From: Porphyromonas uenonis 60-3
Lineage (GTDB): Bacteria > Bacteroidota > Bacteroidia > Bacteroidales > Porphyromonadaceae
Length of the DNA: 61,244 nt
Direction of reading: 5' to 3'
NCBI RefSeq assembly: GCF_000174775.1
Contig: NZ_ACLR01000221.1
Location: 1-61,244 of the forward strand
A program made the position numbers and the translations under genes. Position 1 is the stretch's first letter, and each line of letters starts with the position of its first letter. The notes beneath the pieces were generated by a model. That model was not told where the DNA came from and did no database searches. It worked only from the letters and a program-made list of their open reading frames with translations. Positions 26,018 through 34,628 of this stretch are shown one piece after another.

Positions 26018-26740
26018 TTAGACATAGAGTTGCCCAGCTTCGTTGAGCGTGGGAATGTGTATCGAGCAGTCTTGCTCGAGGCAAAGACGTAAGCTCTCGG
26101 GATAGCCACGCTGTATCAGACGCTGGTTGTGATCGCAATTGTAGAGGTAGTCGTAGAGATGGGCACGGTGCTGGCGGTACAGCTCTAGCGCTGTGCGGCT
26201 ACTGTCGGTGAGTCGGTAGGTTGTGCCCAGCTCCTCTAGTTTGTCTAGGAGCGCTGCGCCGTAGAGCGTGTCCTCGATGCAGAAGCTGTTTTGCCAACCA
26301 GAAGCGAGTACCGTCACGGCACGCCCCGAAGCTTGGCAATGACGCGCCACGGCGGTGAGATTGCTAAAAGCGCCTACGATGATCTCCGCTGCGCCAGCCT
26401 CCCGAGCTGCGTGAATGGCTTGGGTACCGTTGGTCGTCGTGAAGACGATGCTACGTCCGCCGATCCGCTCAGCGGTAAACTCGGAGGGGTCGTTGCCCAG
26501 GTCAGCCCACGGGCAACGCATCGCATTACGCTCGGCAGCTACCACGTAGCCCTTGCCGAGGAAGCTCTCCGCCTCCTCGGTCGTCGCCACGGGAATGATC
26601 TCCTTAGCGCCATGGTCAAAGGCTGCCACCATCGAGGTGCCAGCACGCAGTATGTCCACCACGACCACCTCGCTGTCCTCCTGATGGTAGTAAGGGTAGA
26701 GCGCAGGGCAAGGACAAATGTCAAAAGTTACTTCTCTCAT
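26018..26740 (-). CDS. comB: 2-phosphosulfolactate phosphatase family protein (ComB-like)
   Basis: ComB enzymes are Mg2+-dependent phosphatases that remove phosphate from 2-phosphosulfolactate, a coenzyme M pathway reaction. In bacteria the family is also found without that pathway, so the substrate here is uncertain. The 240 residues carry the family phrases VVVDILRAGTSMVAAF, VAAERNAMRCPWADLGNDPSEF, IVFTTTNGTQAI, IVGAFSNLTAVARH, VTVLASGWQNSFCIEDTLYGAALLDKL. No neighbouring coenzyme M or sulfolactate genes are seen. The frameshifted DUF262 gene lies 16 nt upstream. Confidence 0.85.
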   Translation of the reverse strand: MREVTFDICPCPALYPYYHQEDSEVVVVDILRAGTSMVAAFDHGAKEIIPVATTEEAESFLGKGYVVAAERNAMRCPWADLGNDPSEFTAERIGGRSIVFTTTNGTQAIHAAREAGAAEIIVGAFSNLTAVARHCQASGRAVTVLASGWQNSFCIEDTLYGAALLDKLEELGTTYRLTDSSRTALELYRQHRAHLYDYLYNCDHNQRLIQRGYPESLRLCLEQDCSIHIPTLNEAGQLYV

Positions 26741-26756
26741 AAGTGTGTCTGCTCAT

Positions 26757-28953
26757 TTATAGTTTAATGATGACCTCCTCGGAGTCCAAGTCTAGCAGTC
26801 GCATCACTCTAGCAATGCGGTCGATGAGGGCTTGCGTATTCAACGTCGCATTGATACAAATGCAGTCATCAGCAATGTCGCTCGTTTCCTTATAGCAGTC
26901 CTTATTATCTATTGTCTTGTAGAGGTGCTTATAGCTTACCTGCTTTGACTTCAAATCCTTCCAAAGGATTAGAGCATCGGCTCTCCCAAGAACCTCTTTT
27001 TGATTGTCAAACAAGATACTCTTGGCCTGAGGGTGTTGATCGAAGAGATTTTTGAAAAAGAGAAGTAAGAGCGTCCTCCAAGACTTGACTTCAATTTTAC
27101 TGCCAAAGAGCACGACGGCTTTGGGCTTGCACCCCGTGAGGATTGTCGGATCAGACTCCAGTGGGTAGAAGAGCATCTCCGTCATTTGCTTGTCGGCGTC
27201 CCTCCAATTGTTAGCCAGCTTGTATTCATCGGGCAGTGCGAAGGTGTCTAGGAAGAGACTAACCATACGATTCTGATGGTCAAGGATGCTCTCCTCACAC
27301 CACTGCTCATACTGACAGATATCATGGCTGTATCGTATGGTCGAGGTGGAGAGTTGTGCCTTCTTGTCGGCAAAAGACTTATTGCCCATCTCACTATTGA
27401 ACTCCGTGAGTATGAGGTTGCCGATATTGTGCAGATAGTGCTGGTGCACCTCCTCAGCCTTCTCCTCGCCCAGCTCGGAGCACCACACCTCGTTGAGCGT
27501 CTGTGGCATAATATGCTCAATGGTGATTGCCTTATCCCTAAAAGGAACCGCCACCTTTGTCTGTCGCTCCTCCATCTTGCCTAAGATAAACTTGCTGTAG
27601 CTCCGCAGATCCTTGTAAAAAGCGATGCGCTCCAACGTATCTCGCACCTCCTTGTCATTGGGAAGACGTAGCTGGTAGAATTGTTTGGTTAAAACGTCCA
27701 TGAGCGAAGTTTGCTGATTCGCTATGGCTGGAAGGTAAGAGGTCAGTAGGGGAATGTTCATATTCTCTCCGATAGTCAAGCTTAGAACACGTCGACGAAT
27801 CAGATAGGTACGTATGCTCTTTAGGGTCTCTATCAGCAGGGCACCACTGATGGTGGTCGCTGGAGCCTTGGCTTGATACATGTGCAGTAGCTCTAGAACA
27901 ACAGGCTTAAAGGCTTCGCTCGTGATATCTTCGAAGATGTTGCGCAGGAGCTCTCGGATGGTCTCGCTGTCCGGCGTTGCGTCCTCGTAGTGCGATGGGT
28001 CTATGATGCTTAGGTAGCACGGCACATAGGACTGTATGTCCTTTATAAAGGAGTCTCGGCTGGTGAAGGTCTGCTCGACAAACTCTTTGAACTGGTAGTA
28101 TAGCTCTTTGGTATTGTTGTCGCTGACCACCTTGTAGGGCTTCTTGTCTCGGCACTGGAGGTAGTCGCGAAAAAACTTAGAGAGATAAGCTTCGCCGAGT
28201 GGCTTCTCTATCTTAGGCTGCCACACCTCATCATAAGCCTTAGTCTGCTCCTTGCTAGGCATCCCGAGTAAGATGTAGTTGCGGATCAGGTCCGACAGGG
28301 TGAGTGGCTTGCCGAGCGAATTGAGCGTCTCAAAGATAACCTGAGGATCCTCCCCCTTGTAGGGCCTCTCATCGAGCAGGATGGTGACCACGTTGATCCG
28401 CTGCAGAGCTGTGATGAAGTGCCGTATGGTCAGTCCCTCGTTCTGGAGCTTAGGGGTCAAGAGCCTGATGAAGAGCTTGTATGCGTTGGTTACTTTACCA
28501 GGGATTGTCTCCTCATCGCCTCTCACCAGTGCTCGATAAGCTTCGAAGTCTGCCGTGACCTGCTTGAGCTTGACACGATCTTCAAATGAGGAGTTGCTAC
28601 TGGTTAGCAATGTATTGGTTATGCTCGCCTTCTCTTGTGGATCAGTAGCGAGGTCGCGCAGAGCGATGCAGAAGAGGAGCGAGGTGGTGAGTCGCTGCTG
28701 TCCGTCGATGATGACATTGAGATTGATAAAGGAGCCCGTCGGCTCTGACTTGTAGACGAGAGTCCCGAAGAAGTGTTCTTGCTTATCTTTCTGCCTTGGG
28801 GTCTAGCTCGGAGCGAACTAGTCTCATGACATCATCGAAGAAACGATATATCTGCTCCTTCTCCCAGGAGTAAGCTCTCTGGTAAGGAGGTATAAAGAAT
28901 AGAGAGGTGTCAGGACTAAGAGCGTTAAAAATGGAAGTATCTGATGCCTTCAT
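26757..28953 (-). pseudogene. GmrSD-type restriction gene (DUF262-DUF1524), broken by a 1-nt frameshift
   Basis: GmrSD-like proteins are type IV restriction enzymes that cut modified phage DNA, using NTP. The N-terminal DUF262 half starts at ATG 28953 (FFIPPYQRAYSWEKEQIYRFFDDV), then loses frame and stops at 28783-28785. The other frame continues with EHFFGTLVYKSEP, the signature IDGQQRLTT (about 28687-28713) and, further on, the DUF1524 HNH-like nuclease TIEHIMPQTLNEVW with HNIGNLILTEFNSEMGNKSF. A single extra base in the G4 run at 28798-28801 explains the break: without it the gene would encode 731 residues. It may be a sequencing error, a true mutation or reversible. An extra C-terminal domain (DADKQMTEMLFYPLE onward) is unassigned. 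Confidence 0.85.
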
Positions 28954-28994
28954 CGGATGGATTAGCGAATTGGTAGGAGAGTAGGTTGTATTGT

Positions 28995-29040
28995 CAAAGC
29001 CCTCCACGAGTGAGGGTGAGTTGCTCAGTGGAGGGCTTTG
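28995..29040 (-). terminator. Terminator after gcvT
   Basis: Perfect 13-bp stem CAAAGCCCTCCAC (28995-29007) with 29028-29040, loop 20 nt, starting 36 nt after the gcvT stop on the minus strand. A GTG at 29007 in the DUF262 frame falls inside it, which argues against that start and for ATG 28953. Confidence 0.75.
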
Positions 29041-29076
29041 TTTAGCGTGCTGCTTGTAGCTTAGCGCAGCATGTGA

Positions 29077-30168
29077 TTACTTGCGGAAAGGGGGCTTGAC
29101 CACCTTAGCCTCGAGGTTACGCTTGCGGACGGCGATGTAGATCTTGCTGTCTATCTTGCTGTACTCCGTAGAGACGTAGCCCATACCGATGCCAACCTTG
29201 AGTGCGGGAGACATAGTACCAGAGGTGACGACGCCGATCTTCTCACCAGCCTCGTTGACTATGTCGTAGTGCTGACGGGGGATGCCCTTGTCGACCATCT
29301 CAAAGGCAACGAGCTTGCGTGTTACGCCCTCAGCCTTCTGCTTGAGTAGCGCCTCACGACCCACGAGAGCGGGCTTATTGTCCGTAAGCTTGGTGATCCA
29401 GCCTAGGCCACTCTCTAGTGCTGTGTGCTGATCGTCGATATCATTGCCGTAGAGGCAGAAACCAGCCTCCAGACGGAGCGTATCGCGTGCACCCAGACCA
29501 GCTGGCATGATGCCCTCGGGCTTGCCAGCCTCAAAGATAGCGTCCCATATCTTGTCGGCATACTGAGGAAAGAAGTAAAGCTCGAAGCCTCCGCAACCCG
29601 TGTAGCCCGTATTAGAGATGATCACGTTAGGGCAGTCTGCGAAGGTGCCTACCTTAAAGTGGTAGTAAGGGATGTCGAGTAGATTGATGTCCGTCAGACG
29701 CTGTAGGACTTGTGTTGCCTTGGGTCCCTGTACGGCTAGCTGTCCGACCTTGGCAGAGCCATCCTCTAGGTCAGCGCCCATATCGTTTTGCTTGAGGCAC
29801 CACGCCCAGTCCTTGACCACGTTGGCAGCGTTGGGTACGAGCATGTACTTGTCCTCCTCGTAGCGATATACGAGGAAGTCGTCTAGCAGTGTGCCCTGCT
29901 CCGTCGTGAAGCAGCTGTACTGTATCTGACCCACCTCCAGCTTGGAGGCATCGTTGCTTGATACTTTCTGTAGGAATTCGAGAGCCTTCGGTCCCTTGAC
30001 CCAAAACTCTCCCATGTGTGACACGTCAAAGACGCCGACGCCGTTGATCACATTCATATGCTCCTCAAGGATCCCCGTAGGGTACTCGATAGGCATATTG
30101 TAGCCTGCGAAGTCGTGCATCTTAGCACCCAGTGCTATGTGTCGCTCTGTAAATGGAGTAGTCTTCAT
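29077..30168 (-). CDS. gcvT: Aminomethyltransferase (glycine cleavage T-protein)
   Basis: GcvT moves the methylene group from lipoyl-bound aminomethyl (on GcvH) to tetrahydrofolate, releasing ammonia, in the glycine cleavage system. The 363 residues cover the full protein: [51 protein letters not shown] at the start, the folate-binding middle ([51 protein letters not shown]) and the C-terminal barrel ([21 protein letters not shown]). No other gcv genes are in the window. A -7 box lies at 30227-30234 on the minus strand. Confidence 0.97.
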   Translation of the reverse strand: MKTTPFTERHIALGAKMHDFAGYNMPIEYPTGILEEHMNVINGVGVFDVSHMGEFWVKGPKALEFLQKVSSNDASKLEVGQIQYSCFTTEQGTLLDDFLVYRYEEDKYMLVPNAANVVKDWAWCLKQNDMGADLEDGSAKVGQLAVQGPKATQVLQRLTDINLLDIPYYHFKVGTFADCPNVIISNTGYTGCGGFELYFFPQYADKIWDAIFEAGKPEGIMPAGLGARDTLRLEAGFCLYGNDIDDQHTALESGLGWITKLTDNKPALVGREALLKQKAEGVTRKLVAFEMVDKGIPRQHYDIVNEAGEKIGVVTSGTMSPALKVGIGMGYVSTEYSKIDSKIYIAVRKRNLEAKVVKPPFRK

Positions 30169-30226
30169 AATGGTATGATGTTATTGATTGATCTGTATTA
30201 AAAGTGAGCTAAGCTCGTTCGTTCCC

Positions 30227-30234
30227 CAAAGATA
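30227..30234 (-). promoter_or_regulatory. -7 promoter box upstream of gcvT
   Basis: TATCTTTG on the minus strand, 58 nt before the gcvT start. The -33 box is weak. Confidence 0.4.
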
Positions 30235-30399
30235 GTGAAAATGGAGATACTAACCTTTTAGAAGTAAAAAACAACCTGGCAGAAAGCACTCAAAATGTGT
30301 GGTGCTCTACACTTATACCCTTCCGAGGTTGTGGCTTATACGACAGAGGAATAGAGACTTCTGAGGTGTATGTGTCACACGTTGTTAACATCTTTGGAG

Positions 30400-30407
30400 T
30401 ACTTTTG
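30400..30407 (+). promoter_or_regulatory. -7 promoter box upstream of the TonB-dependent receptor
   Basis: TACTTTTG followed by CG, 28 nt before the start codon of the receptor gene. GTTG at 30381-30384 is a possible but closely spaced -33 element. Confidence 0.45.
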
Positions 30408-30435
30408 CGAGTGAAACCAATCTTCTCAAACTCGT

Positions 30436-32856
30436 ATGAGACATCTTACTAAGCTCGTCTTACTTATCATTACCCTTGCATTTACCGCTTATCTAAATGC
30501 TCGGTTGAATGCTCAGGAGCCCTTTACACAAGAGGTGCGCGGAGAGGTCATCTCCGCAGTTCCTGACGACACGATCGTTGGAGCTTCGATCATATTAGTC
30601 GGTAGTGATCCACTCGTAGGGACAACGACGGGCTCGGATCAGAAGTTCTCTCTACGGCTACCTGTAGGGCGTAGCTCTCTGCAGATTAGTTGTGTAGGTT
30701 ATGAGTCTCAGGAGGTAGATCTCCTCGTTGTCGCAGGCAAGCAGAGCGTGCTGCATATAACCTTGACTCCGTCAGATACCAAGCTCGATGCTGTGGTTGT
30801 GACAGCTCCGTATGACAAGAGTACTCCTACGAATAGGCTTAGCCTAGCTGGAGCGCGTAGCTTTAGCGTCGATGAGGCGTATCGCTTTGCTGCTTCTCTA
30901 GGAGATCCAGCTCGTATGGTGCGTAGCTTCGCTGGTATCATGCCGGTCAACGACTCTCGCAACGATATCATCATACGAGGTAATTCGCCCTCTGGGGTGC
31001 AGTGGATCCTAGATGGTATCGAGATTAGCAATCCCAATCACTTCAATACAGGTGTCGGTATGACTGGAGGTCAGGTGAGCTATCTCAACACTAATCTGCT
31101 GACGAACTCGGACTTTCACCTGAGTGCTTGGCCAGCTCCTTATGGCAATGCGCTCTCGGGTATCTTTGACTTGCGTCTACGTCGTGGCAATCTCGAGCGA
31201 CATGAGTTCTGGCTACAGTCAGGCTTCGGGGGGCTAGAGTTAGGGGCTGAGGGCTACCTGCGCAAGGGGAGTCAATCGTCTTACCTTGCTTCTTATCGCT
31301 ACTCCGTTCCTGACATCATGCATGCTCTAGGCTTTAAGATGCCAGTGGTGCCACGCTATCAAGACTTCACGACGAAGCTTCACTTTGACCTAGGACAGGG
31401 GCATACGCTCTCTTTCGTCGGACTATTTAGCAAGAGTCACATACACTTTGCCACAAACGAGCTGGGAGACAGTTTTGAATATGCCGACTATGACTTTAGT
31501 AAGCTATCCTACGCACAGCGCATAGCGGTCAATGCGACAGCCTACATAGCAGGGCTGACACACAGTGTCCAGTTTTCTTCCCATACGTCACTCCGTACGC
31601 AGCTCTCCTTCGTTCGCTCTGATACGAGCGTGCCTGTTGATACGATGGACCTGAGAGGATACAAGCAGTCTCCACAGTGGCATCTCTTGTGGTCGGAGAT
31701 GGCACAGGAGAATAGGTGGACCCTACACTCTGATCTTACATGGCATCCTACTCGGGAGGGCTTGCTCGTGGCGGGAGTCCGAGGCGATCTTTTTGATGCG
31801 CACTACTTGGAGCAGGCGGCTGATGGTACGTTTGCTCAAGGTGTGCGGACAATTGCTGAGGAGAGCCCACTCTATGGCTTGATCCGAGCCTATGGACAGT
31901 ACCGTCAGCGCCTAGGAGACTACTGGACAGCTACAGCGGGACTACATAGTATGTGCCTTACGATCAATGATCACTATGCTATCGAGCCCCGTATGGGTGT
32001 GCAGTATCAGCCAGCTCGCTCTCACACGATCGGTCTTGCTGCGGGACTGTATAGTCAGATGCTCCCTCGCTCCTTCTACTTCATCCGTTACTATGGACCG
32101 CAGGGTATCGAATATCGTAATAAGCGGGTTGACTTCACACGTAGTGCGCAGGTGGATCTTTACTATGACTGGGCTTTTGCGCCCAACTGGCATGCTAAGA
32201 TAGAGGGATACTATCAGGAGCTATACAAAGTGCCTGTGGTCAATGATCCAAACTCTATATGGACGCTCCTAGAGATAGGGGGCGCTGGACAAAACTACAT
32301 AGAGCGTCAGAGTGATCTAGTCAATAAAGGACGTGGTAGAAACTACGGCGTAGAGCTTACGGTGGAGAAGTTTTATAGCAATAACTACTACCTTCTCTTC
32401 AACGCTTCGCTCTACAGTTCGACCTATACGACAGGATTTCAGAAAGAGTGGTGGAGTACGGTCTTCGATGGTCGATACCTTGTCAATCTAACGGGTGGAT
32501 ATGAGTGGAAGTTGCCGAAGCACTGGGCGCTCTTTACCGATCTCAAGGCCTCCTATGCGGGGGGCATCCGCTACACCCCGATACGAGAAGATCTGTATAA
32601 GCAGAGCGGTCGCATAGAGCTTGACAAAACACAGGTCAATGCTCGTCAAGCCAAGGATTACCTCCGAGCAGACTTAAAGATAGGCGCTCGTCAGATAGGT
32701 CAGCGCATCACCCAGGAGTGGGCTGTGGATCTGCAGAATGTGACAAACCGTAAGAATGTCATGTCTCTCCTCTTCGATAAGGGTGAGTACTCGACGATGT
32801 ACACGCAGGGCTTTATGCCGATGGTCACTTACAAGCTCTTTTTTTCTGTGAGATAA
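30436..32856 (+). CDS. TonB-dependent receptor with carboxypeptidase-like N-terminal domain
   Basis: An 806-residue outer-membrane importer. A signal peptide (about 1-26, LVLLIITLAFTAYLNARLNAQ) is followed by a carboxypeptidase-regulatory-like Ig domain (VRGEVISAVPDDTIVGASIIL, SCVGYESQ), the TonB-box-like LDAVVVTAPY at about 115-125, a plug domain (GDPARMVRSFAGIMPVNDSRNDIIIRGNSPSGVQWILDGIEISNPNHF) and a barrel ending in F-x-V-R at the C-terminus. The RGNSPxGVQWxxDGIEIxNPNHF plug fits receptors of the FecA/CirA-like group; the substrate is not known. It stands alone between gcvT (divergent) and the tRNA. The B12 riboswitch at 34.3 kb is not upstream of it, so it is not assigned to B12 uptake. 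Confidence 0.9.
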   Translation: MRHLTKLVLLIITLAFTAYLNARLNAQEPFTQEVRGEVISAVPDDTIVGASIILVGSDPLVGTTTGSDQKFSLRLPVGRSSLQISCVGYESQEVDLLVVAGKQSVLHITLTPSDTKLDAVVVTAPYDKSTPTNRLSLAGARSFSVDEAYRFAASLGDPARMVRSFAGIMPVNDSRNDIIIRGNSPSGVQWILDGIEISNPNHFNTGVGMTGGQVSYLNTNLLTNSDFHLSAWPAPYGNALSGIFDLRLRRGNLERHEFWLQSGFGGLELGAEGYLRKGSQSSYLASYRYSVPDIMHALGFKMPVVPRYQDFTTKLHFDLGQGHTLSFVGLFSKSHIHFATNELGDSFEYADYDFSKLSYAQRIAVNATAYIAGLTHSVQFSSHTSLRTQLSFVRSDTSVPVDTMDLRGYKQSPQWHLLWSEMAQENRWTLHSDLTWHPTREGLLVAGVRGDLFDAHYLEQAADGTFAQGVRTIAEESPLYGLIRAYGQYRQRLGDYWTATAGLHSMCLTINDHYAIEPRMGVQYQPARSHTIGLAAGLYSQMLPRSFYFIRYYGPQGIEYRNKRVDFTRSAQVDLYYDWAFAPNWHAKIEGYYQELYKVPVVNDPNSIWTLLEIGGAGQNYIERQSDLVNKGRGRNYGVELTVEKFYSNNYYLLFNASLYSSTYTTGFQKEWWSTVFDGRYLVNLTGGYEWKLPKHWALFTDLKASYAGGIRYTPIREDLYKQSGRIELDKTQVNARQAKDYLRADLKIGARQIGQRITQEWAVDLQNVTNRKNVMSLLFDKGEYSTMYTQGFMPMVTYKLFFSVR

Positions 32857-32917
32857 CGAGGGGAGGCGGTCAGCTGCTTTGTGAAATCTCGTGGTCGGCT
32901 AAGTGGAAAGTTTTCAT

Positions 32918-32925
32918 TACCTTTG
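32918..32925 (+). promoter_or_regulatory. -7 promoter box of tRNA-Ala
   Basis: TACCTTTG followed by C, 53 nt before the mature tRNA. The expected -33 TTTG is not clear at 19 nt. Confidence 0.5.
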
Positions 32926-32978
32926 CAGTAGTTCGTGAGACACCCTGATAGGGGGAGAGGTCTTGCTTTCGGACTCTT

Positions 32979-33052
32979 GGGGCATTAGCTCATCTGGCTA
33001 GAGCGCGACACTGGCAGTGTCGAGGTGATCGGTTCAAGTCCGATATGCTCCA
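32979..33052 (+). tRNA. tRNA-Ala (anticodon GGC)
   Basis: All four arms fold: acceptor GGGGCAT with ATGCTCC, D-arm GCTC/GAGC, anticodon stem CGACA/TGTCG with loop CTGGCAG (anticodon GGC, reading GCC), variable AGGTG, T-arm ATCGG/CCGAT with loop TTCAAGT. The acceptor contains the G3-U70 wobble, the alanine identity element. Length 74 nt with discriminator A; CCA is not encoded. Confidence 0.97.
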
Positions 33053-33059
33053 CTACGGG

Positions 33060-33092
33060 AGGATGGTACTGGGTTACGGTATCATCCTTTTT
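33060..33092 (+). terminator. Terminator after tRNA-Ala
   Basis: AGGATGGTAC (33060-33069) pairs with GTATCATCCT (33079-33088), one G-T wobble, then TTTTT. Confidence 0.85.
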
Positions 33093-33174
33093 GTTTATGG
33101 TGATAGAGCGCTGTGAAAGTGCGGTTCGTTGCCTTTGTCAATGGAGACTTGCAGATTGAAAGCCATACTTACAT

Positions 33175-33225
33175 AAAAAAGAGAAGTCCACACGACACGT
33201 ACTCAGCGTACTGCGTGTGGACTTC
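33175..33225 (-). terminator. Intrinsic terminator of the riboswitch-led minus-strand unit
   Basis: Perfect 12-bp stem GAAGTCCACACG (33183-33194) with 33214-33225. On the minus strand it is followed by TCTTTTTTATG, a proper U-tract (A-run at 33175-33180 on plus). On the plus strand no T-run follows, so it serves minus-strand transcription. No minus-strand protein gene precedes it within 1.2 kb. Confidence 0.85.
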
Positions 33226-34221
33226 AACTATTCGAAAGCTCTTGGCTTGCTATACTGTCACGTGGTGTGAGGTATAGCTTCTAGCGGGGTAGTACGCTTT
33301 GTGGCGACTTCCCTAGAGTCCATTGAACTGGTCAACGGAACTCTCCTAGAGCGGAACAGTGACCACGATGCTCATCTGAAGAGAGATGTGGGCTACGTGA
33401 GACGCTCCTATAAGGAGAGTAGGGTGGTAGTGGCTGGCCTTTTTCAACACACACTTAACCTATGACCAGTGGTACGCACCATACCTGTCTCTTCGTAGCG
33501 GATCCTCTTAGCTTTACGGTGTGAGGTTGTGGCCTCACCGTAGGACTCGCATCATGATTTGCTCGGGGTGGCAAGAGGATCTATTTGTCTATCTCCTAGT
33601 CTTGGGTAGACTGACTAGAACCTACAGCTGCTCCTCAAGTGATAAGTATGTACAGTGGTCGCTCTGCGCAGAGTCTGCGGTGACACAGACTGATCTAGTT
33701 CGCACGCACTAGTGTAGTGTGATATTAGGGACAGTGGCATAGACGAGAGCCTGCTGTATGCTTCCCCTTGTAGTGACGATCAGACGCCTAATAGATCTCG
33801 TATGGCACGGGTGCTATAGTAGCACGCATACCTTTATGGTACTCATAGAGATCGTAGTAGCAAGACATTGCTCAATCACTTTATCGAAAACGTTCCCCTA
33901 TTTTAAAGTAAATGTCCTCCTATCTAGTCTCGTATGGGCATCCAAAGAGTCTCCTAGGTGCATTGCTGTGACCAAAGCTTTTTGACTCGGAAGATTGTGT
34001 CACAGCTACTTCTCGTCGAGAAAGCTGGTAGGCACTCAAGATGTCCCACATACTACGCATCGTGGTGTGATGCCTAGATGCATCGCTCGCATTGTAACAT
34101 ACATCTCCCGTCGCGCTCGACTAGGAGTAGCGAGGAGCGTACAGCTGGGGGAATAGGAGTCTCAGACTAGGATCTGAAAGTCGACGATTATTTCCTTATG
34201 CTATACCTCGTAGCGCTTCAA
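33226..34221 (-). ncRNA. Candidate ~1 kb structured non-coding RNA downstream of a cobalamin riboswitch
   Basis: This stretch has no convincing ORF on either strand; all minus-strand ORFs are under 60 codons. It sits between the riboswitch and the terminator of a minus-strand transcription unit. It is dense in local hairpins: 33249-33278 (7 bp plus 4), 33315-33344 (12 bp with one bulge), 33373-33388, 33516-33541 (9 bp with bulge), 33662-33690 (two), 33811-33825, 33966-34005 (7 bp, CTGTGAC/GTCACAG), 34004-34026, 34057-34073 and 34162-34177. In the 33315-33344 stem one pair is G-U on the minus strand but A-C on the plus, which favours a minus-strand RNA. A decayed gene is the alternative. Several tiny ORFs exist, e.g. 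46 codons starting near 34059, without a clear ribosome site. Confidence 0.5.
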
Positions 34222-34362
34222 GCCTTGCAGGTCTTCTGACTTACCTCATACAGACATCCCTTCCCACACCAATTATACAAGGTGCAGTGGTTATGATGCC
34301 TGCTTTGCGAGGATTACAGCAGCGGGACTGTTCAGGAATTTCACCTGATTCCCTTTTAAGCC
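34222..34362 (-). promoter_or_regulatory. Cobalamin (B12) riboswitch
   Basis: Read on the minus strand, the sequence carries the conserved blocks in order: AAAAGGGAATCAGGTGAAAT, CAGTCCCGCTGCTGTAATCC, ACCACTGC, GTGGGAAGGGATG and AAGTCAGAAGACCTGC. These are the signature elements of the adenosylcobalamin-type riboswitch, including the CAGTCCCGC and CCACTG junction and the B12-box region near the 3' end. It is preceded by a consensus promoter (34422-34452) and followed by about 1 kb without a protein gene, then a terminator. In known cases B12 binding usually lowers expression of downstream genes. Confidence 0.93.
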
Positions 34363-34421
34363 TTGAGGACTCCGAGACCCTACTCGAGGGTGAAGAAAGT
34401 GCTCTCAGCACAAAGCCACCA

Positions 34422-34452
34422 CAAAGGTACGACAACTTTCCAAAATATCAAA
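34422..34452 (-). promoter_or_regulatory. Promoter of the riboswitch-led transcription unit
   Basis: On the minus strand TTTG (34452-34449), exactly 19 nt, then TACCTTTG (34429-34422), a perfect Bacteroidetes promoter. Transcription should begin near 34415, about 50 nt before the riboswitch core. Confidence 0.8.
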
Positions 34453-34522
34453 GCGTCGACTTGCCTTTTTTGCGAAAAATGAAACTCTATCCTCGAGGGG
34501 ATGTGTGGTGCGGGGAAAACTT

Positions 34523-34553
34523 TTTGCCGATTGCGGTAGATTGGGTACTTTTG
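34523..34553 (+). promoter_or_regulatory. Promoter of asd
   Basis: TTTG (34523-34526), 19 nt, then TACTTTTG (34546-34553) match the Bacteroidetes promoter. It is back-to-back with the riboswitch promoter, about 70 bp away. Confidence 0.75.
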
Positions 34554-34628
34554 CATTGGAGCTGGAGACAACTCTCTGAGCTTACGGTCGTATAGACCTC
34601 AATTCTAACTCTACAGAACGATAATAAT

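Noticed and set aside
28954-29007. GTG start at 29007 for the DUF262 gene
   Set aside because: The codon lies inside the perfect stem of the gcvT terminator; ATG 28953 starts just before the conserved DUF262 N-terminus.
32979-33052. tRNA-Ala as the attachment site of an integrated element
   Set aside because: No direct repeat of the tRNA 3' end and no integrase were found downstream in the window.
33521-33985. Plus-strand ORFs of 63 and 75 codons in the 33-34 kb gap
   Set aside because: No recognisable domain and poor composition; the hairpin and terminator evidence favours a minus-strand RNA.
33226-34221. RNase P RNA, tmRNA or rRNA fragment
   Set aside because: None of the conserved blocks I know for these RNAs (such as GAGGAAAGTCC for RNase P or the tmRNA tRNA-like ends) is found on either strand.
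34241-34435. Minus-strand ORF of 64 codons overlapping the riboswitch
   Set aside because: It lies within the riboswitch core, whose conserved RNA blocks explain the sequence.
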